From: Opisthorchis felineus
Lineage: Eukaryota; Platyhelminthes; Trematoda; Opisthorchiida; Opisthorchiidae
Assembly: GCA_004794785.1 (NCBI GenBank)
Contig: SJOL01006711.1
Location: 388,635 to 452,634, forward strand
Length of the DNA: 64,000 bases
Reading direction: 5' to 3'
A model generated the notes under the pieces. It did no database searches, was not told where the DNA came from, and saw only the letters and a program-made list of their open reading frames with translations. The position numbers and the translations under genes were made by a program. This document shows, piece after piece, positions 40,601 through 50,900 of this stretch; within the stretch, counting starts at the first letter, position 1; each line of letters begins with the position of its first letter.

Positions 40601-41824
40601 AGGATATGCTCTCGAAGCCCACCTAAACATCCCTATGTTCATTCACCAACCTACAAGCATTGCACTATTGTCCGGATGCGGGTTCCAGAGAACGTTATCC
40701 CAGGAAGGTCAGTACAAGTTCCCTGAATGGCAGGAATTTGTTTCAGGACAACTGAGGGCTGGATCAATTAATATCCAGCTAACCAAAAACTTACTCCAGA
40801 CAGATTAGTGTTGTCAAGACACAACATTTCGATATCTCGAATATCGTGCCAAATGAAGCACGAGGCAGCAGCACTGTAAACTGAGCATAGTAACTTCCTC
40901 CTGTTATATTACGCTCGGTGAATGAAACAGAGAAAGGATGTCGGAACGGTCGTCAGTTTTCCTGCAGTATTTGCAGCGTGCTAAAGCCTGGTTTCCTGAG
41001 TTCAGTGGCATTCAACAAACAAACTAACCCGGCAATACGAACTCACCATGTGTCTTGCAAGGTTTTAATGAAGATAAAAGGGCTTAAGCGGACGAACAAA
41101 TTTGTCTGAGCAATGGTGTGTGTGGAACCCAACAATGAAACGTTCCAATGAGACTAGGTTAATCGTCAGCGGAAACAAGCGTAAGTTCGCAAACTACTAG
41201 AGTCACGGTAAATCCGTAAATATACAGAAAATATTGCTTTCGTATAATAAACGGGTGGATGAACCTATATATGACTGATGACACGCTCCCGAGGAAACCA
41301 CCGTCTACATCGGAAGCACTGCTCAAAGTATCGCGGACGTTGTTGCAAAACCTGAGTAGAATCGCTTCCCACCATCCTTCACAGAAGTAGCAGTAACCGC
41401 TCAGTGTGTGCCCACTCCCGTTAATTTCATATCCTAGTGTTATTTCTGAAGCTAGGACAGACTGACGCTGACGGCACAATGTACCATCTCTCTTTCCGCA
41501 CATACGTACGCACACACAAATGCACGCAAACGAAAAGGGCTTGCGCGCGGGGATGAACAGCGCATCGCGGCAGAAAGGTGTAGCAGCTGCGGTGGTGGGC
41601 GCTAATCTAGTTAAGTAGAAGCGCAATACGCATGAGCCATAGACGTATGTTGGATGCTCGTGGTGCATCTGCATGTGTGCCTTCTTCAAATGGAATATGC
41701 AGGGTGGAAAACAGCGCTAGCGCGGATGACTGCGGTCTGACAGGAAGTGCAGAACACATCAAAAGAACGCGAAGAAGTGAACGCGCCGTCTTCACTTACG
41801 ACGCATGCGGTGACACTGAACGAA

Positions 41825-41854
41825 GGTTTACTAAGATTTACTAAGGTTTACTAA
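41825..41854 (+). repeat. Short tandem array of G(G/A)TTTACTAA
   Basis: Three consecutive 10-bp units; the middle one differs by one base. Confidence 0.85.
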
Positions 41855-43212
41855 GATAGGGTCGATTGAATCTCTATGCCGAACCATCAAACAGCAGCCA
41901 TGAAGTACACAACCAGGGGCATTCTTACTGACAGAATGTCAACACTAGACCAATAGCTGGTGGGCTGTGGTGGTAAATCTGCATGTTGCTGATGCCTTGG
42001 CGCGCAGTTCAGCCAAACACAGACAACTGCTGCCTAATCGTACTTGTAGTGCAAGTGTTTACTGTTTAGGATCTCTATTTTGAATAACAATACAGCTGTT
42101 ATGTCAGGGTGTGTGCCAACATGCGATGGCAAGGGGATTACGCGTAGGGAATAATGAGCAGAGGCGACTAGTCGTGGGTCTTATTGACCTGCGAAACAAA
42201 CCAGTTGTGAACACAGTGAACAAAATTATAGGCATAGCTTTTGTGTAGAGAGCGAAAAAGTAAGCCGGCGATAAATCACAAACTTTCCCTGTATATTTAC
42301 TCTAACCTTCCTAAATGGTGTAGGTCCGACCCTGTGAATGTTTCGTGGTTTGTACTGGTTAGCTGATCACGAGATTGTAGTGCGGCCTGCACCCCACAGC
42401 AGAAGTTTTTAACGTTATCACCAGCTGAAAACATGCACTAAGTCATCTATAAAGAAGTTAGCCTGAAGACTGATGGTACGACTACTTGTCTACAAGCTTT
42501 CACCAGTGGAGCACAGTTGACTCAGGACTAAAAAACCCACGTTTTACTTGAAATTCACATTAATCACAGCCAATATCACCCTAAAAATCTTAGGTCTCAT
42601 AACAATGCCTACGCCCAGCGTGGCCATCACTCCGATAGTTCCCACACCATTTGGAGCGTAATCGCTTGGTTTTGTTACCCTACGTTCCGCTTCCCAATTC
42701 ATACTAAGGAGCTCAGGACCAGTGCGACTTTGTGTAAATGCCCCTTGAGCGATGAGGACAAAGAACAACCGAAGATACGATTTTCCACAAATCCCTCGAA
42801 GAAAAACGCGTTTTCCAGAAGCTACTTTTTGGAAAAGAAAAAATCTGTTGTACCTCTTGTAATTCACCAGAGAGTAACGGTGATAATGTCCCTTATGCAT
42901 ATTCCTAATGAGCACGGGGAAAACCGGCTTTAAGCGATTGTCCCGAATTACCCCTTGTCTGGAAAAGTAAGTGTGCCCCTGCCAGCTGTGCGTGCGTAAT
43001 AAACGCTGACTCATCAGTGAATTGCTGTGATAGGTGTTAACAACCTGCTGATTTCGTCACACAATTGGACCACTTTTACATAATCGGCATGTTCATCTTC
43101 GAACATTCGTTATGATCCGAAACAGGACGTTCCTTATGAACACCTGTAAACAACAATTGAAAAAATGAATTCCGTCCAAACCAAGTTTTTCAACTGACAG
43201 ATTTCTGACATT

Positions 43213-43405
43213 GCGAGAGATGCTTCATCGGTTAAAATGCGAATTTACTGACCGGAAGATCCGTGGTTCGAACCTAATCTTTGCATCTCGACTGCCTCCG
43301 TCCGGGCTTGGGTAACCTAGCGGCATCTCAGCCCTCGTGCTTCCTTCGGGTGGCATGGTAGCTAGGCACCACGTGTTACAGATAGACGATTGTAATTACT
43401 ACTTA
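43213..43405 (+). mobile_element. tRNA-derived SINE (family A)
   Basis: The head gagagatgcttcatcggtt is a decayed box A, box B is ggttcgaacct at 43265-43275, and the body has the family hallmark CAGCCCTCGTGCTTCC and a gctaggcacc end before an AT-rich tail. No clear target-site duplication was found. Confidence 0.82.
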
Positions 43406-46072
43406 TTATCCACCGAAAGAACCTGATGCCCGTGTGTGTGGTATGTCAGTTATTCAGAGGGGCTATCGAACTACACCCAAATATCCCGAGCCTACTTAAT
43501 GTGATAAGGCGCACAGAACGAAGCAACGGGTTTATTGGTTTTTCGCATAATCAAGTGAAATATTTTGCTATTTAACGAATCTCGAAAGCTTGATAAGGAT
43601 ACGTTATATCAGTATAGTAACTGGGGACAGACACGTCGTATAAACATAATCCTTCCAAAAATCTTATGGCGTCATTGTGTCGGAGCTCTTCCGAAAACTC
43701 CTCCCAATTTACAAAGGATAAACTTCATTGAATAACTACGATCGATTTCATCCGCATTGTGCACATCAGCAGGTAACATAGTGAGTTAAGTGAACTGCAG
43801 TCGTTCTTTCTAGTAGTATATTGTGTACGTGGGACTTGTTTGCTTCACAGCATGACAGATGGTCACAGATATTATAAGAAGACAGAACCGCACGAACTTA
43901 TCATCGGGTATGTACCCTATTTTACATCTCAAACCTGCCGCGGAGCGACTGCATATTGGCTGGCCTTATAGTGGTGAAGTTACTTGGATAAACTAGCCTT
44001 TACATCTCCGGAGAGTGCTTACTTTGAACTTCGAATAAGATGACAGATCCTCTTGAAGTAAACCACTCACAAGGTTGCTGAAAACTCTTCGGCAGCCTAC
44101 GACTGGATTCCCCCTCTTTTAGGCTTATCGGGTGGACGCAGTCGCCGAGTTTCAGTCAACTCTGTGCTCTAATTGAAACTACGAAGGAAAACTAGGGTCA
44201 GAATGCAAGCAGCATTGCGTCACACATTTATCTGTCAGAATAAGGTATGGCCTGGTAATAATCTATTCACATATGCTGACCTTTCTGTTTTAAACTCAAA
44301 TAGAGTACCTCGAAAGTATACCGAACTTGTACCTGTTCTGAAGATATGGATACTTGACTGACCTACGTTTAGAACGTTGGCAGAAACAGACCATATCGCC
44401 AGCAACATGAACACACTTATGTATATCAGTTGAAGACTGAGAACTAGGCACAGATTGAAATGAATAGTGAAGTTTCATTCGGGATCAACTCTTCTCGTCC
44501 TTCCAGTTTTGAAAGGACAACAAGAACGCACGCAAGTATACGCCAATGCAGATACGGCAATTCGGTTTGCTTGATGATCGGTCACCGAAGCAGACTCCTC
44601 AGAAACTAATCATCGGTCTGGAATAAAATGGATTGGTCCGAAGCGTAAGTGATACACAAATGGGAATCCATCCCTAAGGCTTTTTGTCAAAATGTGCTAA
44701 TATACCAGCGTATAAGCTGCCTGCACGGATATCATTCAGATCTTTCCCTGATAACGCGTTTATTGTCTTGTTCACGATAGCCTCGAATTCGCCCGTGAAG
44801 TCTTCCATAATGGAACTTTCGGAATGGACTTAACTTTCCAGACTAGACGCTCAGAAATCCAGCAAGACAAACAATAGGGAGGAGGGAATCACAGCCCGAG
44901 GCAAGAGCTCACGGCGGTAAATGAGAAGTGCACGTCCAAGGCGTTCGATAACTCAACGATGTAGACGTCATCGGAACTTACTGAAGCGAAGGTAACACGA
45001 ACTATGGAGGTTTTACGTTTTCCGTCCTCACCTAATTACAAGAACTCCAGTACTAGACTTTGGGAAATGCTGGTCTAGTCAAAGGACACAGTAACGGACG
45101 CTCTGGGAGCTACCTAAATCGCCGAAGTAGTCCATATGAACAAATAGGGTTTGTCACGACATCTTGTCATGCTAATCACATGCCCAAACACAGAAAATAA
45201 CAAGATACGTCTACCATATATACACCGACGAACCTCCTTTAACTGGGGTGGCGCAAATGGCTCCTAATGAGACGTGCGAGCTGGGTGTAGCTTGTCACTT
45301 TAGGGTGAAAACTGACTGAGCACTTAGAAGGATTCAGGTGGCATGACGATTTCAGTTCGAGCATCGGGAGTTACGCAGGTTTCCCCACTCTTACACCCTC
45401 AGGTAACTACCACTATAACCACGCTAAAGAAAGATGTACAACTATACACCTATTGTAGCGGACAGTAGATGAGTCTCATGGAAAGTCGAATGGAAAATGC
45501 AGAAAAAGCAGAATCGAGTAAAAAAATTCAGAAAGCCTGATCTCAGGATCTTTGTCATGCAATGCCTGAACTTTCCTGTTATCTCCAATTTCAGTTGAGG
45601 TACGTATTCCACCATGGTTTAACATAAGAGTATTACTACCGTGCTTCCCAAACAAAAACATTTCTTTCTATTTGTAAATTTTCTGAGACCAGTTGACAAA
45701 GGCTAGACTCCGGAACTTCATTTGGAAAGGCCCCGTAGATTCCCCAGAAATCCCATTGGTAGTACATCAGAAAACTCCCATTAGCATTCATCATAGCTCG
45801 CACTGTTGTTGATACACTCGGTGATTGACGTGGCCTGCTTTATGCGCATCATAACCAGCGCACTACTGAACTTGGAATTCAGTGTTCTGAGTGAACTTAC
45901 CACGGACACAAACACACTGAGAAGCGTGGGGCCATCCACAACTTCCGATGTTCCGACAGTCTGTCCGGAAACCTCACTATAAGTAGAAGGTATAGCCTAA
46001 AATACGGAAAGATGCGGGTTACTTGAAAGACGTTTGTGGTTCGTCACTCCCGAAGGTCGGTCAATACTGTGC

Positions 46073-46111
<39 letters not shown>

Positions 46112-47585
46112 GTTAGAGAAAGGTAGGATATGTTGGATCTTAAATTGTTCTCTTCAAATGTTACGGTCTTGGAAGAGAAAGTTTCTTGAAAAATTACATT
46201 AATTATTTATGCATTCTGCAGAAGCATTAGGATCCGGGAATCCCGTTGCTGTATAATTTCGTTCATTTCAAGAACGCAAAACCCCATTTAAAATTTCTCC
46301 CAGCGAAATTCAAAGAGTCTGTAATCATCGGTGATATGAGGTTATGAAAGGTCTCACTTCAAGAAAGACAGGAGCCTACTGCCACTAGTGGCTGAAGGTG
46401 ATCGAAACCACTCGGTCACTAGACTAGATATGCTTATTTCCACAAATATTTTTCGGAGCATAGGCAGAAAATAGTAAAACAGGCAAGCGTCCGAGCTGGA
46501 CACCATCAAAGGCGACTGAAACAGGCGCCTAAAGCATTTATCGAGTCGTTGCTTTTCCATATTTCCGATATCCAGTCGACTACCCTGTTAGTTATTCAGT
46601 CTGTCAGTCAATAACAAAGAGACTGGTGACCAGCAGTACATAGTCAGGTGACAAATAAATGGTATTCCTTTCGGATAATGTGAATTAGATAGCATATGCA
46701 CACTCTCATGAGCACTACACCTGTTGACGACAAATGGGGTAATGAGTTGTCTGTAATACCTCGATCACTGTAACAGAAGGCATTGCTTTCAAAATCCATG
46801 TCCTACTCCTCATTAGAATCAACGTCGATGGACCACTCTGTTATCAGTTTGCACGCAACCAAACATCCATCCAAGCTCAGTAAAATTCATTGACTCAATG
46901 CACTTTTTGGATCGAACACCTGAATCCTGGGAGACAAGCAGTGAAGTCTCAACTGACCGATACATTAGACCACCACGCAAAGCTGATTAGGCTTGTACGA
47001 ATTTATTATTTATGGGGGCTGTACGAACAAATCGAAACGGAATGGAATCGTACATGAGCAGCCTATCCCAAAAAGCGAACCGACTGGACCCCAATTCAGC
47101 CCGACGTGACCTTACTGTAGTTGGCTGGAGACGCCAAAAGCTATGGTTGCCAAGCAATATCAGTAGCGTTCATGCTGTCGGTTTCTATCCAAACCGTTTG
47201 ACTGAATGCTGGGGATGTGTGCTTCTCGGACGTTTTTGGTTGACCAAAACCATGCAGTGAAGTTACAGTCTTCTCCATCATTGTTAATGCCAGTGACGAT
47301 GATGAAGTTTCAGGTTTTACAGTTTGTTGGCAAACTTTATCCACTATCTTCACGACGAGATGGCCCACATAGCAGTAGATGGTGAAAAACCGACAGCAAA
47401 ATTATCTTTGTAATCAAGTGGAAACAACCGTACCGCAGACAGGACTAGCACCACACTTTGTGTAAAAATAATGGTAACCTATGTTGGAAAAGGAAAGGGG
47501 GAACACAAAAGTTTGTTTAAAAACAACGCTGGTGAGCTGCCGTTCAGATCATATTCACATCAATATACAAGGATGGAAGAATAAA
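43406..47585. other. No recognisable gene downstream of LIPT2
   Basis: Contains (TA)18 at 46074. A minus-strand ATAAATAATAAA near 47013-47002 is the only polyadenylation-like signal seen after the LIPT2 stop. Confidence 0.5.
46074..46109 (+). repeat. (TA)18 microsatellite
   Basis: Uninterrupted TA dinucleotides. Confidence 0.95.
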
Positions 47586-47947
47586 CTAACGGTCAATTCG
47601 AGATTGCACTTCTGCTATGATAAGGTCCACAACTTCGGGCCATAAACGGATAGGGGTACTTTTTCCGAGTGCAGTATCTGTCCAGTCATTGACGAATTCA
47701 TGGTTGTAGGAGATGCGCAATTCTTTGTTCCGTATGTTGTAGGGACCGAACAGGGAATTGATGAGACACTCCTCCAGAAGGGGAACCACAGTGTCCACTG
47801 GGATCTCCTTGTTACAAGCTTCACTAAGTGAAGTCACGTCACGACCAACTAGACCGCACGGAACCACAGCACGTAGCCATGGCAGTGGCTCATTGGTGCA
47901 GTTTATGGCAATCCCATGGTAGGTAACGGATTCACTTTTGTGAACGC
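47586..47947 (-). CDS. LIPT2: LIPT2 exon 3 (terminal)
   Basis: It carries [17 protein letters not shown] and [12 protein letters not shown], including the candidate active-site cysteine, and ends in IDR-TAG. Two AG acceptors lie four bases apart (tttttag|gtag|GCG). Only the inner one keeps the frame with the phase-1 donor of exon 2. Confidence 0.88.
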
Positions 47948-50900
47948 CTACCTAAAAAAGAGCACAGGAGGAAAATAGATTAACCGGGGTGAATGTCATG
48001 AACAGATATCACTACCTATATGTGCCCAAGTAGTAGGTTTCTTCAATTGTTTTCACGCCGTGTGCGGATGCAACCGATGTGCTCGTGGCAAACCTGGGAA
48101 AAATAACTAGCAAACGTGCAGTAAGGCGTAGAGGGCAGAAATAACAACGTCGTATGCTGGGGTTTCGAAATTTTATCCACATTTTAAGGGGACCAGCAGC
48201 AGCATGATCACTCACCAAATTGAAGTTGTTGCAACCTTTTGTGCTATGGGAATCAGCAGCTAAGATACGCTCACCGTTTGCTTGGAACAAACTAAAGCTA
48301 ATGCAACGGACGGTTAAAATCAAATATGCGTAATTCAGGGCCAAAAATAAGAAATAAACAGGACTACTCTGCCAGCTAATTAAATGAACATTCGACCTCA
48401 TTAAGCAGAACTTTTAGTACTCAAGTGCATGGCAAGTGGAAATGGATGACGGTACACAATCAGTTGGATGTTATTATTATTCACAAGTGTCACATAAACA
48501 GTAGACTTACCGACAGCCATAACCTTCTTCGATGCACTCAGCCACACGCCAATATCACCGCGCCCTCCTGAACCAGCCTGAAGTCCGAAGTAGTTATTGC
48601 ACAAAGCTACCCCTGCCTGCTCCAGGGCGCCAACGTACCACCGAAGGCCACTGCCAGTAAGAGTGCGACAGCGCAAGTTTATGATCGGGTAAGCCACCAA
48701 CTGCCCCGGACCGTGATAAGTTATAAGGCCCCCGCGGTCCGTCCTTGGAAAGGAAACGTAGCAAACGCACGGATGATTGATATAGGTGACCTAGTTGGGG
48801 ACGCATGGAAGAACACCTGAAAACAAATGTTCTGTAATGTGATGTTGGTCACATAGGAGTAGGTGTCACCCATTGATCCGGAACCTTTGTTTGCTTTTTT
48901 ATGCGGTCAACATGAGTTATTTTAACCAAAAAGACATCTTATGGTGCTGAGGAAAAATGCATATTCCATTATTGGGCAGCCAACGGTATGAGTAAGATCT
49001 TTAAAATATAATTACAGCGGCACGTAGAAACGCAGTTAACGCTGTACTATGTTAGCTTTGGATTATCTTATTAATTACGGGGGAGTTTCATTAGACAGAT
49101 TTATATCAGAAGTCTTAGGGCGAAGCATTTAAGAACGGCAAGCTAACATAGCAACGTGAATATGGTTGTTTCATATACCCTTATGTGACTGTTCGTATAT
49201 ATATTTCCAGAAATGGTTTTATAAGCGGGAATCTCGATTGGACTGCGTACGAATAATCGTGTATTACCTGGTCCGTTTAAGAAAATGCAACTTCCTGCAT
49301 TAAAGTCTGCTTAGTGTGCTGATCTCTTGAGGGTTGAATGACACTTGCCGACGGTTCCAGACATGGAACACCAAGATATCTGACCAACGGTGATAAACAT
49401 AAACATAGTCTCAGAGAGGCGGGGGGTGTTTGCATAGAATAAGAAGCCGGAGTGCGATGCTGACTATCTTTCCCCCGATATCATCTCAGCCCACGTCCAA
49501 TCGGTTATGACGTTCGTTTTTTTGGTTCACAAACCAATGATCGTTTCATTTCGAGGTACTGCTTTGCTCAATCAGCCAAGGCTGTTGTTGGTTGATTATA
49601 TATATATATATATATATATATTACGTCGCCAGTGGATCGATTAGCAAAACATCAAAATTCCAAATGGAAGAGGACAATTTTGCGCATTTGTGCCAAACCA
49701 GGACTACCTTTTCGGAAATCGGGGGAAGTGGACACTATCTGGCAAGGAGATTGGCTTCCGTCTGGCTATGATAGCCGAGATGTTCGGAGGCAGATTTAGT
49801 TCCACATTCCTCATACCAACTAATCAGCTTACTAACTAGACTTTCCATATTCAGATAGTCTCATGGCTTGTACGTAATATAACAAACCATGAGACTACAA
49901 CTGAACGTGAGTTCTAAAGGTGGTTAGATTAGTTCTGCTAGCCAATGCTACAAGCACTTACAAGCATTGTGAGCTTAAACATTCGACGAAGGGTCAATCG
50001 CGTGGATAGTAAACCAATCAGATAACTCAGGTTTCCAGACGATTACGTCATGAAAAATAAGGTGTTCCTGTCCGACAAAACGCAAGTGGAGATCCTTCTT
50101 TCAGTCAAAAACAATCCAAATGGAGACTTCTGTGGTAAACTTAAGCTGCTAACGATTACAAATATAAGGGCTGCAGTATCCACGAAAACTGATCAATCCA
50201 AATAACTTTTCACTAGAGTAATTCCGCCGATCAGTTCGCAGTAAACGTAGTGCGGATAATTTCTCACCCAAATCCACAAAAGCGCAATTGTGCTAAAAAA
50301 ACAAAGCTTACTGCAGACAAATCCCCAAGCACTCCCCGTTAGAAATTGATAACTTCATTTTAGGATGGGTATTAATAAGGCTACAAAGCCAAACGGGGGC
50401 GAGATGGCTCAAGTGGTTAGAGCGCGAATCTACTGACCGGAAGGCCCGTGGTTCGAACCCGACCTTTGCCTATCGACTTCCCCTGTCTAGGCTTGGGCAA
50501 CCTGGCAGTATCCCAGCCCTCGTGCTTCCTTCGGGTGGCACGGCAGCTAGGCACCGGAAGGGTGTTACAGCTGAGCGATTTTTAATTTTTTAATTTTAAA
50601 GCCAAACACAAATTGATCATTTTGATGATACTAGCTTGAAAGAACACGGACAAATTAGGCTGATTCAACCAGTGTCAAGGACCGACCGTGCATTTCATCA
50701 GTACACATGAGGGGAAAGTAAACCTTTTTATTATAGGATCACTGTCAAAAGCCGGTGTGTGAGAATTGACCAATATACGAACACTGATTTATCAAGGAAT
50801 CTGGATTTACTGGTTTGCCGTAGACACGATCACTAACATGAGGGTGATTAGGCAACTAGCTCAAGGGAAGATGAAACAGGGAGTCACAAGCTTAGAAAGG

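Larger units (their letters stand above)
33898..43212. other. No recognisable gene; CpG-richer patch at 41440-41820
   Basis: The longest frame on the minus strand, 41689-41159 (176 codons), and another at 43014-42544 (156 codons) have no recognisable motif and fall near chance expectation for 64 kb. The patch at 41440-41820 has many CG dinucleotides compared with its surroundings. Confidence 0.45.

Noticed and set aside
41272..41300. CTGATGA...GAAAC spacing like a hammerhead core
   Set aside because: The bases between the two motifs do not form a stem II in the right position.
41159..41689. 176-codon open frame on the minus strand
   Set aside because: No domain motif, low-complexity composition, and about the longest frame expected by chance in 64 kb.
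42544..43014. 156-codon open frame on the minus strand
   Set aside because: No recognised family; about one frame of this length is expected by chance.
48012..48401. 129-codon frame in LIPT2 intron 2 and its 5' flank
   Set aside because: It has no family motif, and the LIPT2 exon frames on both sides account for the coding signal.
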